Assembly (NCBI GenBank): GCA_013140455.1
Contig: JABFSU010000037.1
Span: 1-64,000 of the forward strand
Length of the DNA stretch: 64,000 nt
Source: Nitrospira sp.
GTDB taxonomy: Bacteria; Nitrospirota; Nitrospiria; Nitrospirales; Nitrospiraceae
Direction of reading: 5' to 3'
Under the pieces are notes generated by a model, which was not told the DNA's origin, ran no database searches, and saw only the letters and a program-made list of their open reading frames with translations. The translations under genes were made by a program, and so were the position numbers. The number at the start of each line of letters is the position of its first letter. The stretch's first letter is position 1. Below, in pieces: positions 18,331 through 26,686 of the stretch.

Positions 18331-18663
18331 ATGAATTGGAAGACACTGATCACCCTCCTCCTCCTCCTGCCGATCTTCGAGTGGTACGGGCTGCCTCCCC
18401 TCCAGAGTACCGTCGAAATCGCGGAGTACTTTATTCTGTTGCCTGAGGAGTCGCACTGTAAAGCAGTCTGTGTGCATCCCTCCTCCCTGGTCGACCCGCC
18501 TCAGGCATCGGCTCCGTTCGATATTCCCTATGAAGAACGTGTCCCCCATGAGCAGCTCATCGCACTGCTTCCTCATCATCACACCGCGCGGGACCGACCG
18601 CCGTCTCTGTTGTGTTCGACTAGCCATAGCCTCCGCGCGCCTCCCACGCTGATTCTCGCGTAA
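18331..18663 (+). CDS. Small exported His/Cys protein, CAW-RAPP family copy 6 (diverged)
   Basis: This protein is 110 residues from ATG 18331, or 124 from GTG 18289; neither has a strong ribosome-binding site, and 18331 puts the hydrophobic segment (TLITLLLLLPIFEWYGL) at the N-terminus. The middle has SHCKAVCVHPSS (a C-x3-C pair), then a Pro/Glu-rich stretch and LLPHHHTARDRPP. It ends SHSLRAPPTLILA. CAW is lost, but the C-x3-C spacing, His cluster and terminal R-A-P-P are kept. It sits in the standard place: 30-bp element before it, TonB receptor 93 bp after it. It is among the most diverged copies. Confidence 0.62.
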   Translation: MNWKTLITLLLLLPIFEWYGLPPLQSTVEIAEYFILLPEESHCKAVCVHPSSLVDPPQASAPFDIPYEERVPHEQLIALLPHHHTARDRPPSLLCSTSHSLRAPPTLILA

Positions 18664-18756
18664 CGCAGTCCTGCGCCATCGTCGGCCGTCTGTCTCCCTT
18701 CGAGGGTGCTCCCCTCGGAGGTGGCCGATAGCCCGTGAGAATCATCGAGGAGCATT

Positions 18757-21207
18757 ATGAATTTGTCATCGATCATACACACCTGTTCCCAGCACCAACC
18801 TCGGCTCAGTATGAGCCGCGGCTTTTCAGTGATTTTCGGCTCTGTCATCCTCTCCCTGGTGGTGACGGCTTGTATCGGGCCGATCAAGCCGGTGCCGACC
18901 CAGCAGAGTCAGGAGGCGGCACCACCAACGGAAACAGCCGACGCGCAGAAACGGGTTGAACCAGTTTCATCCGAGGCGCCGCTTTCACCACAACAGACAC
19001 CACTTGTGCCGCTTCCACCGATTGGGATGGGCCAAGTCACTGCATCGCAAGGAAGAGAAGAGCTGCCGGGAAAGGACGAGATGCCGGTGCTGGAGGCGAA
19101 GCCGGTGCTTGTCGTCGCATCGCGCGAATCATATGTTGTGCAGAACGCCACCAGCGGCACCAAGACAGATACGCCGATCATGGAAACGCCGCTGAACATC
19201 CAGGTGATTCCCCAGCAGGTCTTGAAGGATCAGCAGGTCATCAGCATCGACCAGGCGTTGAAGAATGTCAGCGGTGTCACTACGACAAAGGCGGTGAACG
19301 GTGGGTTTGACCAACGATTCTTTTTACGCGGCTTCGAAACCGACACCCTCTTCCGTAACGGGTTTCGAATGGATGGTGGCGATGGTGGCTTCGGAAATGG
19401 CCAGCAATTTGCCAACGTAGAGCGCATCGAAGTGTTGAAGGGACCGGCGGCGATTCTGTACGGGCGGGTCGAGCCCGGCGGCATGATCAATGTGATTACC
19501 AAGCAGCCCCTGGCGGCGCCATATTATGCCCTTACCCAGCAATTCGGCTCCTATGCGCTGTACCGCACCAGTCTCGACGCCACCGGTCCGTTGACGAAAG
19601 ACGATACCCTGCTGTACCGGTTCAATATGTCCTATCAGAACAGCGGCTCGTTCCGCGATCTGGTCACGGACAAGAATGTGTTCCTGGCCCCCGTGCTGAA
19701 ATGGAACATCAGCCCACGGACCCAGGCGACGCTGGAAATGGAGTACCAACATGCGAACTCCAGCGTCGATACGCAACTCTTACCGTTCGTAAACAATCAA
19801 TTTGTCGATCTCCCCCATAACCGGAATCTGCAGGAGCGCAATCCACTCGAAACTGAGCATATCTTCGCGGGCTTCAATTGGTCGCACCAGTTCAACGATG
19901 ACTGGTCCATCAAGCACCAGTTCGCGTTCAAGCGGAAGGAATTTAACCAGGGTGTCGGTTATTTTGTGTTCAATATTAATCCTGACCACCAGGTGGACCG
20001 CTTTCTTCTCAGTGGTCACAATACAGACGATACGTATTCCACCAATCTGGATCTGACCGGACACTTCAAGACTATGGGGCTTGAGCACACCGTACTGCTC
20101 GGCGGCGATTATTATCGATTCGACAATTCCGGTGAACGATTCAATGGCGGTTTTGCCCTTCCTTCTTCCATCAATTATGACAATCCCGTCCATCCAGGTA
20201 CTCCTGCGGCGATCGATCCGACTTCAAGATTTCTCTTGAATACTCACACCGATAATTACGGCCTGTACCTGCAGGACCAAATCAAGTTGCCGTACCATGT
20301 TCATGTCATGGGCGGACTGCGCTACCAATATGTGCGTTCAACAAATGAGAGTGCAGGCGCAGACGGAGTGTTTACCCCAGGTGCTCCACAAACAAACGAT
20401 GCCGTTACCCCACGGGTCGGCCTCTTGTGGCAACCGCAACAATGGTTGAGCCTGTACAGCAATTATGCGGAGAGCTTTGGCGCGAATCCGTTCGGAGTGA
20501 GCTTCGGAGGCATAGACTCATCAGGCAACGTCTTGCCAGGCAAACCCTTGGGCCCGACCAGCGCCCAGCAATGGGAAGTGGGTGCTAAAACCGAGTTCTT
20601 TAATGGCCGCCTACGTGCCACCCTGGCCTATTACAACCTGACCAAGCAAAACGTGGCCACGGCGGATCCCGCACATCCAGTCGAATGCGGGGGCGGCCCG
20701 TGCTCTCTCGCGATCGGCGCAGTCCGCAGCAAGGGGCCGGAACTGGATATCCAGGGCGAAATCCTGCCGGGCTGGAACGTGATTGTCTCGTACACCAACC
20801 AGGATGTCCGCATCACCAAAAGTAACGACACGGCGGAGGCGGGCAGCACCTTTCTCGTGGGCAACCGCATGCAGTTTGTGCCGCGTAATGTCGGGAGTGT
20901 GTGGACGACCTACGAGGTTCAGCAAGGGGACTTGAAGGGCTTGAAGCTCGGCGGCGGCGTGAACGGGCAGGATGGCTCGTACGATGCGGCGAATACATTT
21001 AAATCCCCCGGTTATGTCCTGGTAGGACTCATGACCGGGTACAGCTACCACATCGGCACGTCCAAGGTGACGGCGCGACTCAATGTCCATAACCTGCTCG
21101 ACAAGGCCTATTTTACCAATGCCACTCCTTACCCAGCTAGCGGCTTTGGTTATGGCACCTTCAGCACCCCGCGCACGTTTTTGGGGTCGATTACTATTGA
21201 GTATTAG
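18757..21207 (+). CDS. TonB-dependent siderophore-type receptor 3, possible lipoprotein
   Basis: This 816-residue receptor is of the FhuE/FpvA/FoxA type. The N-terminus is odd: a hydrophobic stretch ends in VVTAC-IGPIKPVPTQ, a lipobox-like motif at Cys39, followed by about 80 Pro/Glu/Gln-rich residues before the plug. The plug has TDTPIMETPLNIQVIPQQVLKDQQ, ALKNVSGVTT, FFLRGFETDT and IEVLKGPAAILYGRVEPGGMINVITKQP. The barrel ends PRTFLGSITIEY. No STN signalling domain is present. Receptors 4 and 5 share the TACIGPxKPVPT start, so they form one subfamily. A PepSY protein follows 10 bp downstream, a pairing known for ferric-siderophore uptake and reduction. The substrate is inferred to be a ferric siderophore. 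Confidence 0.92.
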   Translation: MNLSSIIHTCSQHQPRLSMSRGFSVIFGSVILSLVVTACIGPIKPVPTQQSQEAAPPTETADAQKRVEPVSSEAPLSPQQTPLVPLPPIGMGQVTASQGREELPGKDEMPVLEAKPVLVVASRESYVVQNATSGTKTDTPIMETPLNIQVIPQQVLKDQQVISIDQALKNVSGVTTTKAVNGGFDQRFFLRGFETDTLFRNGFRMDGGDGGFGNGQQFANVERIEVLKGPAAILYGRVEPGGMINVITKQPLAAPYYALTQQFGSYALYRTSLDATGPLTKDDTLLYRFNMSYQNSGSFRDLVTDKNVFLAPVLKWNISPRTQATLEMEYQHANSSVDTQLLPFVNNQFVDLPHNRNLQERNPLETEHIFAGFNWSHQFNDDWSIKHQFAFKRKEFNQGVGYFVFNINPDHQVDRFLLSGHNTDDTYSTNLDLTGHFKTMGLEHTVLLGGDYYRFDNSGERFNGGFALPSSINYDNPVHPGTPAAIDPTSRFLLNTHTDNYGLYLQDQIKLPYHVHVMGGLRYQYVRSTNESAGADGVFTPGAPQTNDAVTPRVGLLWQPQQWLSLYSNYAESFGANPFGVSFGGIDSSGNVLPGKPLGPTSAQQWEVGAKTEFFNGRLRATLAYYNLTKQNVATADPAHPVECGGGPCSLAIGAVRSKGPELDIQGEILPGWNVIVSYTNQDVRITKSNDTAEAGSTFLVGNRMQFVPRNVGSVWTTYEVQQGDLKGLKLGGGVNGQDGSYDAANTFKSPGYVLVGLMTGYSYHIGTSKVTARLNVHNLLDKAYFTNATPYPASGFGYGTFSTPRTFLGSITIEY

Positions 21208-21217
21208 CCATGGCTAA

Positions 21218-22510
21218 ATGGGCCGGCAAAGGCGAGCCATGACCCGCCGTTTCTGGGTATTAGTGCATCGCTATGCAGGGCTGTTCATGGCCGGCTTCCT
21301 CATCGTGGCGGGGCTCACGGGCAGTATTCTCGCCTTTGATGGCGAGCTCAACCGCTGGCTCAATCCGTCGATGCGGGTGGAGCCGCAGGCACAGTCGATG
21401 CTCGATCCGTTCGAGCTGCGCGAGCGAGCGCTGGCGCTATTGCCACAAGGCCGGATCAATGCCATCAGCTTTCCGCAACAACCTGACGAGGCCTATTCGG
21501 CACGCGTCGAGCCGCGCGAAGATCCCGTCACCGGCCAACCCTATGAACTCGCGTTCAACCGCGTCACGCTCGATCCTTACAGCGGGGCTGAGCTGTCACG
21601 GGCCAAAGAGCTGGAGGGGTTCTGGCCGCTCACGCGGCAGAACGTCATTCCCTTCATCGTCGCGCTACATTATCGGCTCGCGGTCCCCGGCTCCATCGGT
21701 ACCTGGCTCTTCGGGATTGCAGCGGTCATCTGGACGATCGATTGCTTCATCGGGCTCTATCTGACTCTGCCGGCTTGGACTCGCAGGCAGACAGACGGCG
21801 AGTCCCCAGGCATGGGTGCGCGTCACTCGTGGTGGATTCGATGGATGCCGTCGTGGTTGGTGAAATGGGGAAGCAAGCCCTATCGGCTCAACTTCGACCT
21901 GCATCGGGCGAGCGGGCTCTGGACCTGGGTCATGCTGTTCGTGTTGGCCTGGTCGAGCGTGGCGTTCAATCTCTACAACGAACTGTATACACCGGTGATG
22001 AAGGCGTTGTTCAAGATGCAGGATCCCTTCGCCGATGTCTTGGATCTCTCGAAGCCACGCCCAGATCCGACTATGGCCTGGCGTGAGGCGCATGAAGTCG
22101 GCACGCGGTTCATGGCCGAGCAGGCCCGGGTGCGAGGCTTTACCGTGCTGCGAGAGGAAGCCTTGTCTTACGACCCAGGAAAGGGGGTGTTTTTCTATAG
22201 TGTACGGAGTGATCGGGATGTCAGCGACGAGTTTGGCGGAACTGCCGTGTTCTTCGATGCCACGACGGGAACGTTTGCCGGCCTGAACTTGCCATCCGGC
22301 CAGGATGCGGGCACCACCATCACGAATTGGCTTATCACCCTCCATGTGGCGGCGATTTGGGGCGCGCCGTTTAAGATCTTCGTCTGCGTGATGGGCGTGG
22401 TCGTGGCGATGCTTTCCATCACCGGCGTCTATCTGTGGTTCAAGAAGCGGCGGTCGAGAGCGGTGGCCAAGGCACGACGACTCCAGCCAAGGATTACTGC
22501 GCCTGGGTGA
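21218..22510 (+). CDS. PepSY-type inner-membrane protein, probable ferric-siderophore reductase, copy 1
   Basis: This 430-residue membrane protein (ATG 21218; ATG 21239 is a likely alternative, with aggcgag upstream) has PepSY-associated transmembrane helices. The first helix carries WVLVHRYAGLFMAGFLIVAGLTGSILAFDGELNRWLNP; others lie near LRLAVPGSIGTWLFGIAAVIW, LWTWVMLFVLAWSSVAFN and the C-terminal VVAMLSITGVYLWF. The PiuB/FoxB family resides in the inner membrane beside siderophore receptors and is thought to reduce and release iron in the periplasm. Conserved His residues in the first helix (VHRYAG), FDLHRASG and LHVAAIWG fit heme coordination. Paralogues follow receptors 4 and 5. Confidence 0.85.
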   Translation: MGRQRRAMTRRFWVLVHRYAGLFMAGFLIVAGLTGSILAFDGELNRWLNPSMRVEPQAQSMLDPFELRERALALLPQGRINAISFPQQPDEAYSARVEPREDPVTGQPYELAFNRVTLDPYSGAELSRAKELEGFWPLTRQNVIPFIVALHYRLAVPGSIGTWLFGIAAVIWTIDCFIGLYLTLPAWTRRQTDGESPGMGARHSWWIRWMPSWLVKWGSKPYRLNFDLHRASGLWTWVMLFVLAWSSVAFNLYNELYTPVMKALFKMQDPFADVLDLSKPRPDPTMAWREAHEVGTRFMAEQARVRGFTVLREEALSYDPGKGVFFYSVRSDRDVSDEFGGTAVFFDATTGTFAGLNLPSGQDAGTTITNWLITLHVAAIWGAPFKIFVCVMGVVVAMLSITGVYLWFKKRRSRAVAKARRLQPRITAPG

Positions 22511-22553
22511 AGGAGGATGTTGCCCGTGGCTCGATCACCTGTCACGCACTATC

Positions 22554-22583
22554 TGTAGCATCTGCCAGCAGCGTTCGGTAGAC
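22554..22583 (+). promoter_or_regulatory. 30-bp bipartite island element, copy 5
   Basis: TGTAGCA-N17-GTAGAC, 30 nt, 52 bp before the preferred GTG start (22636) of small protein copy 7. The inner positions (TCTGCCAGCAGCGTTCG) keep only AGCAG and TCG in common with the other copies. Confidence 0.6.
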
Positions 22584-22635
22584 AGACCGTTGGCAGCAGC
22601 GTATAGCGTATGTGGACAGGAGAGAGGTGTACAGC

Positions 22636-22980
22636 GTGATTCGGCCAGGTTTGTCGCAACAACGTGTCTATCTCGCCGGGTTTGTGGCCCTGGTGTATGT
22701 CTCGCTCGTCGTGCTGACGTCGACCTGCGCATTCGGGCATGCCGATATGTCCGGTAGCCACGCGCACCATGGCTCGTCCGAATCCGCTCCCCACAATGCC
22801 CTCTGCGCCTGGGCCTGCCAGGCGACTTCTGATGCCGTCGTGTCCATTGCATTTCCGATGGCATCGAGCGGGCTCGTCGTTCAGCTGGTCGTGGCGTCGT
22901 CCGATCCACCTGCCTCATCCTCCTTGTCAGTCCTCCACTCCCGCGCGCCACCGTCGGGTCACATGGTCCTCATCGGATAA
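22636..22980 (+). CDS. Small exported His/Cys protein, CAW-RAPP family copy 7
   Basis: This protein is 114 residues from GTG 22636, which has ggagagagg upstream; GTG 22612 is in frame but lacks a site. A hydrophobic segment (LAGFVALVYVSLVVLTSTCAF) is followed by GHADMSGSHAHHGSSESAPHN, then ALCAWACQATSDAV, a second hydrophobic stretch and a terminal LHSRAPPSGHM. The CAWACQAT core is identical to copy 4. The cassette it heads differs from the others: instead of a receptor it is followed by a DUF5666-like protein and a heme-less P460-like protein, much as copy 4 is followed by a MerP-like protein and P460. Confidence 0.75.
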   Translation: MIRPGLSQQRVYLAGFVALVYVSLVVLTSTCAFGHADMSGSHAHHGSSESAPHNALCAWACQATSDAVVSIAFPMASSGLVVQLVVASSDPPASSSLSVLHSRAPPSGHMVLIG

Positions 22981-23080
22981 GGGACTCTTGCGGCCTGTTT
23001 CAGACTGATGTTTCTCGCGTTCCCCTATTCGATCGCAGCCATGCCCACGCATCATTGACAGTTGTTGAACTATTTCATGT

Positions 23081-23149
23081 CCGGGCCAGGCGGCCTCCTG
23101 TCCGGACCAGTGCGGGGCGCAGGTACACTTTCTGTGGTCTGCGCCCCGC
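23081..23149 (+). promoter_or_regulatory. Structured leader before the DUF5666-like gene
   Basis: GGCGGCCTCCT (23089-23099) is flanked by a small stem (TCCGG with CCGGA). A perfect 11-bp hairpin follows (GCGGGGCGCAG at 23112-23122 with CTGCGCCCCGC at 23139-23149). The same core and layout occur at 10930-10987. No other gene or site is seen in the gap from 22981 to 23173. Confidence 0.4.
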
Positions 23150-23173
23150 CCTAACGGCCACGCGAGGTGTCCG

Positions 23174-23500
23174 ATGAAGCCCATACGGTTCGCGCTCTTC
23201 ATGACGTTCTTGATCCCTCCGATGTGCAGCGCCTGGCTCGCGCAGGCGCACGAAGGCCATACCCATGTGATGGGCGCCGTCTCGTCCGTGAGCACCAGCC
23301 AACTGGTCGTGCAAACCAAAGACGGACATACCGAGACGATTCAGCTGGACCACAACACGCGGTACCGCGCCGCCGGCGTGGCGACCAGCAGCGCGACGAT
23401 CCAGGTCGGCGATCGCGTGGTCGTCGAAGTGACGGAGGAGGCGAACGGCCTCCGCGCTGCCGAAGTGCGGTACGCGCCTGCCGCGCCGAGGGCGCCATGA
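23174..23500 (+). CDS. Small periplasmic DUF5666-like protein with His-rich N-terminus
   Basis: This is a 108-residue exported protein (signal peptide to about AQAHE). The mature N-terminus is HEGHTHVMGAVSSV, then a beta-rich OB-like domain (LVVQTKDGHTETIQLDHNTRYR, then VGDRVVVEVTEEANGLRAAEVRYA). The family pattern is G-x-V-x2-V...G-D-R-V-V-V-E...A-x-E-V. A paralogue lies on the minus strand at 53906-54241 beside a cytochrome c gene. The function of DUF5666-like proteins is unknown; the His-Glu-Gly-His-x-His start suggests copper or nickel binding. It precedes the second heme-less P460-like gene by 73 bp. Confidence 0.65.
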   Translation: MKPIRFALFMTFLIPPMCSAWLAQAHEGHTHVMGAVSSVSTSQLVVQTKDGHTETIQLDHNTRYRAAGVATSSATIQVGDRVVVEVTEEANGLRAAEVRYAPAAPRAP

Positions 23501-23573
23501 CGGAGCGACGACGTGCGTCATTCGAATATGCGCGCCAGCCACAATGGTTCTGTCGCCAGAAACGAGGTGATCG

Positions 23574-24077
23574 ATGTCTCTGATTCTCGATAGCACGCAA
23601 CAGGCGTTCGTACAGGCGATGCAGACGGGAGACGCCCGTCAGAAGGCGTTGCATATCGTCGTCGTGCGGCTGCTGGCCGTCGCCCTGATGGTGACGGACT
23701 GGCGCCAGCCGCATGGCTCGACTGCCCCGCAGGCGGCGCCGAATCACTATCGGGCTTGGCCCATGGTGGAGTCCGAGATGGAGTCGCGCGGTCTCCGTCA
23801 GCGGCTGAGATTCTACGTGTGTCCCCAGGCCGCGATCCTCTCAGACGACCAGCTCTTTCCAATCGGCACGGTCTTTATCGTGGAGACTTCTAGGATGGAG
23901 GGGCCCGATAAGTCGCTCGTCACGCGGTTTGTGATGGAGAAATATGCCGGTGTGACGACCGGCGAGTCGGATCCCGTGCCATACGGGGCCTGGGTTGCCA
24001 CAACATATGGTCCGGGGGGTGAAGTCCTGCAGATCGACGCAGCATCCTGCGGTATCTGTCGTCTGCCGCTTGAATGA
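23574..24077 (+). CDS. Heme-less cytochrome P460-like protein, copy 2
   Basis: This 167-residue paralogue of the protein at 12527 shares HIVVVRLLAVALMVTDW near the N-terminus and the P460 pattern NHYRAWPMVESEMES, LFPIGTVFIVETS, VTRFVMEKYAG and WVATTYGPGGEV. It ends CGICRLPLE. As in copy 1, the heme-attachment His is Arg (163) after Cys159 and Cys162, and the chain ends at once. The N-terminal region differs from typical secreted P460 because no clear signal peptide is seen. The ribosome-binding site gaggtgatcg matches that of copy 1, so the two share ancestry upstream as well. Function is unknown. Confidence 0.72.
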   Translation: MSLILDSTQQAFVQAMQTGDARQKALHIVVVRLLAVALMVTDWRQPHGSTAPQAAPNHYRAWPMVESEMESRGLRQRLRFYVCPQAAILSDDQLFPIGTVFIVETSRMEGPDKSLVTRFVMEKYAGVTTGESDPVPYGAWVATTYGPGGEVLQIDAASCGICRLPLE

Positions 24078-24229
24078 GACCAATGTCACTGCGGAACGGG
24101 CGAGAGATGTGCGAGGGGCGGGACAGTCAAAACATTGAACCTTCGCCTGCTTGTGCGCTCGACCGAGGGCTTCGTCAGCCGTTTAGTGCGGATCGATCGC
24201 AGACCGCTCACAACATGAAAGAAGGACTT

Positions 24230-25396
24230 ATGACTATTATAAGACAACGGGATCGTGGCTCATGGCGACAGGCGATCTCTCTCGCCGTCATGCTCTTTGT
24301 CGTCTTGCCCCTGCCGGCTCTGGCCGGGTCCGGTTCGTCCGATCTCTGGCAGACCTTGACGGAGGCGGGGATTGCTGCGCGGCAAGAGGCCCGGTACGAC
24401 GACGCGGAGCGCTTGTTGCTACTGGCGGGCCATGAGACCGAACAATTCACATCGGAAGACCCGCGTGTCGCCGTGACCCTGAACCAGTTGGGGCTGGTCT
24501 ATCACGCGCAAGGGCAGTACGCGCGCGCGAAACCCTGTTACGAGCAAGCATTGGTCCGATGGGAACGGGCCCTGGGCCCCGAGCATGCGGATGTGTCGTC
24601 CGCGCTGAACAATCTCGCGGAAATCTATCTGGAAGAGGGCGATCTCGCGCAGGCAGAATCCTATTACCTCCGCTCCCTGGCGATCGGCGAACGGGTGTTA
24701 GGAGCGGGGCATCCCGAACTGGCGGTCGGCTATAACAATCTGGCCGGGCTCTACCGCAAACAAGGCCACTTCGCGCAGGCGGAAGCGAAGTTCCGCCTGG
24801 CCCTGGCCCTCGTGGACGGCGCCGACCCCTCGGCGTCGATCGATCCCGCGCCGATTCTCAACAATCTGGCAGCCCTCTATAAAGAGCAGGGGGTCTATGT
24901 GTATGCCGAACCGTTGTATCGGCAAGCCCTGGCGCTTCGCCGCGCGCGGTTCGGCGATCGCCATCCGGCGGTGGCCATTTGCCTGAACAACCTGGCCAAT
25001 CTGTACCATGCCCAAGGGCTGTCCGAATATGCGGATCGCTACTATCGTGAGGCGCTGGTGGTCAGCGAAGCGGGGGCAGGAGCGGAGGCCGCGCTCACCG
25101 GGACGATTTTGGGGAACTGGGCCTGGTTGGTCCATGAACGAGGGCTGACGGACGAAGCGACACTCCTCTACCAGCGGGCACTGGTGATTCAGCAGCAGAC
25201 TCTTGGGCGCGATCATCCGATGGTGGCGATGATCCTGGACCGCTACGCCGCCCTCTTGTCCGATCTCGGCCACTCGCTGGAGGCGAATCGGTTTGCCGCA
25301 CGAGCGGCGGCGATTCGCGCTCAGCAGAGCAATCCGTCCCGTTCGACCGTGCTGGGTCAGCCGAAGGTGACGAGTCAGGAGGTCCCGATTCCGTGA
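24230..25396 (+). CDS. Exported tetratricopeptide-repeat protein (kinesin-light-chain type)
   Basis: This 388-residue protein starts at ATG 24230, preceded by gaaagaagga; longer in-frame starts add an unlikely leader. The signal peptide is about residues 9-34 (ending PALAGS). At least six 42-residue TPR units follow, of the form ALNNLAxIYxxxGDLAQAExYYxRSLAIxExxLGxxHPELA, the kinesin-light-chain pattern. Such scaffolds mediate protein contacts, here probably in the periplasm. It lies between the P460-like gene and a small metal-binding protein gene. No enzymatic domain is seen, and its link with metal uptake is by position only. Confidence 0.85.
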   Translation: MTIIRQRDRGSWRQAISLAVMLFVVLPLPALAGSGSSDLWQTLTEAGIAARQEARYDDAERLLLLAGHETEQFTSEDPRVAVTLNQLGLVYHAQGQYARAKPCYEQALVRWERALGPEHADVSSALNNLAEIYLEEGDLAQAESYYLRSLAIGERVLGAGHPELAVGYNNLAGLYRKQGHFAQAEAKFRLALALVDGADPSASIDPAPILNNLAALYKEQGVYVYAEPLYRQALALRRARFGDRHPAVAICLNNLANLYHAQGLSEYADRYYREALVVSEAGAGAEAALTGTILGNWAWLVHERGLTDEATLLYQRALVIQQQTLGRDHPMVAMILDRYAALLSDLGHSLEANRFAARAAAIRAQQSNPSRSTVLGQPKVTSQEVPIP

Positions 25397-25460
25397 GGCC
25401 GGGAGAGAAGGAAGTACCACAGCGGAAGTCAATTCGCCCACAACCGAGGAGGACCGTACA

Positions 25461-25769
25461 ATGATGCAGCTCAGAGTTGCCATGGTGATCAGCGCATGCG
25501 TCATGATGGGGTTAACCATGCTGTCGGAGGATTCGCTGGCGGGGAAGGGAGCGGACCATGTCCAGGAGGTAATCAAACACGCCAAAGAAGGAATCGCGCA
25601 TACCAAGGAAGCGATCCATCACATCGAAGAGTCCGTCAAGGGCACCGGCGACGCGCATGCTCAGGAAGCGTTGCAACATGCCAAGGAAGCGATTACGCAC
25701 GCAGAAGAATCGATCGCGCATGCCGAGATGGCAGGGAAAAAGCCGGAAAGAAAGCCGAAGGCGAAATAG
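25461..25769 (+). CDS. SmbP-like small periplasmic metal-binding protein, copy 1
   Basis: This 102-residue exported protein (signal peptide about residues 1-28) has a mature chain that is almost entirely a heptad-like helical repeat: HAKEGIAHTKEAIHHIEESV, then HAQEALQHAKEAITHAEESI and AHAEMA. His recurs every seven residues beside Glu and Lys. This is the architecture of SmbP of Nitrosomonas europaea, a copper-binding periplasmic protein. A paralogue lies at 39310. The ribosome-binding site gaggagg is strong. It is followed by the broken exbD. A role in metal buffering is inferred from the family. Confidence 0.82.
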   Translation: MMQLRVAMVISACVMMGLTMLSEDSLAGKGADHVQEVIKHAKEGIAHTKEAIHHIEESVKGTGDAHAQEALQHAKEAITHAEESIAHAEMAGKKPERKPKAK

Positions 25770-25800
25770 CGCGTCCGTTGCATCGTGAAGAGGGAGAGCC

Positions 25801-26165
25801 ATGGATCGTGAACTCAACAACATCAACGTGATTCCATTGGTCGACGTGATGCTCGTCCTGCTCGTGATCGTCTTGACCACGGCGACCTTTGTGACGACCG
25901 GGCAGGTGCCGGTCGAGTTAGCCAAAGCGGCCACTGGCCGGACAAGCCACTCATCGTGACGGTGACGGCGGAAGGAGAGTTGTTTGTGGCGGATCGTTTA
26001 GTGGGCGAGGCGCAACTCGACGCCACGCTCCAGGCCTACCCACGCGAGTCGCTGGTTCTGGTCCGGGCCGACAAAGTGACTCGGTTGGAGCGGTTCGTGG
26101 CGATCGTGGATCACATTCGCGGCTGAGGCTTTCGGCAGGTGAGCCTAGAACTGATCCGCGCGTGA
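25801..26165 (+). pseudogene. exbD: exbD pseudogene (10-bp deletion and in-frame stop)
   Basis: This copy is nearly identical to the start of exbD at 17828 (MDRELNNINVIPLVDVMLVLL onward). After AKAAT a 10-bp deletion, relative to the intact gene, shifts the frame and reaches TGA at 25957. Further on, the intact gene's GGC-TTG-GGC reads GGC-TGA-GGC, a second disabling change. Homology continues to the former stop at 26163-26165 and into the next 30-bp element. It has its own ribosome-binding site (agagggagagcc). No exbB precedes it. It is a decayed duplicate of the exbD end of the cassette. Confidence 0.9.
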
Positions 26166-26196
26166 ATCCTGAGCCGCTTGGTCTGGCGGCTCAACT

Positions 26197-26226
26197 TGTA
26201 GCATCCGTGAGCAGATGCCGGTAGAC
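26197..26226 (+). promoter_or_regulatory. 30-bp bipartite island element, copy 6
   Basis: TGTAGCA-N17-GTAGAC, 30 nt, 55 bp before GTG 26282. It is the closest to consensus. GCATC and GATGC within it could form a 5-bp stem, which the other copies mostly do not keep. A small GAGCCGC/GCGGCTC hairpin lies just upstream. Confidence 0.65.
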
Positions 26227-26281
26227 GGGCTTCTGGGTTGTTTTGTAGACTCGCGGCATTCTTGTTCGAAAGGTGTGATCG

Positions 26282-26686
26282 GTGACGAACGTCCTTCGCT
26301 CTATGCATATGACTCGGCGATCTGGCCAGGGGCCGCTGGTGTTAGCGGGATTGGCCTGTCTCTTGGTCATCATTCGTCTCGTGGCTGGGTATATCTGTGC
26401 TACTTGCCCAAATACGGAGTTCGACGCGATCAACGCGCGCACGTTTCATCTCCACAGCGCGAGCGATCACGATCCCTGTCTTCATGGCAAGTCGGTACAG
26501 CCGAGTCCATTCACGGGCTGGGCCTGCGTGGTCACGCACGATGAAGGGGCGTTCATCCTGCCGGAGATTCCCCGTCTGCCGGTCGTGGTCTCGGTCTTCG
26601 TGCCCTTGGTGCTTCTGCTCGTTTCCTATCGAACGCTTCCCCTGATTGCGGCCCATGGCCGTGGTCCTCCCGCTTCTCACTCCTAA
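26282..26686 (+). CDS. Small exported His/Cys protein, CAW-RAPP family copy 8
   Basis: This 134-residue protein starts at GTG 26282 (gaaaggtgtg upstream). An N-terminal helix (LVLAGLACLLVIIRLVAG) is followed by YICATCPNTEFD and a region with DHDPCLHGKS, then GWACVVTHDEGAF, which retains W-A-C of the family motif. A second helix (VVVSVFVPLVLLLVSY) leads to AAHGRGPPASHS. Copies 8 and 9 form a longer subfamily with extra Cys pairs, and their last 40 residues are nearly identical because they lie in a 770-bp direct repeat. The cassette is complete: element, small protein, siderophore-type receptor, PepSY protein. Function is unknown. Confidence 0.72.
   Translation: MTNVLRSMHMTRRSGQGPLVLAGLACLLVIIRLVAGYICATCPNTEFDAINARTFHLHSASDHDPCLHGKSVQPSPFTGWACVVTHDEGAFILPEIPRLPVVVSVFVPLVLLLVSYRTLPLIAAHGRGPPASHS

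Noticed and set aside
26197-26226. The 30-bp element as a small RNA hairpin or riboswitch (GCATC/GATGC stem)
   Set aside because: The stem is present in two copies but lost in most others, while the primary sequence ends are kept. This argues against an RNA structure.
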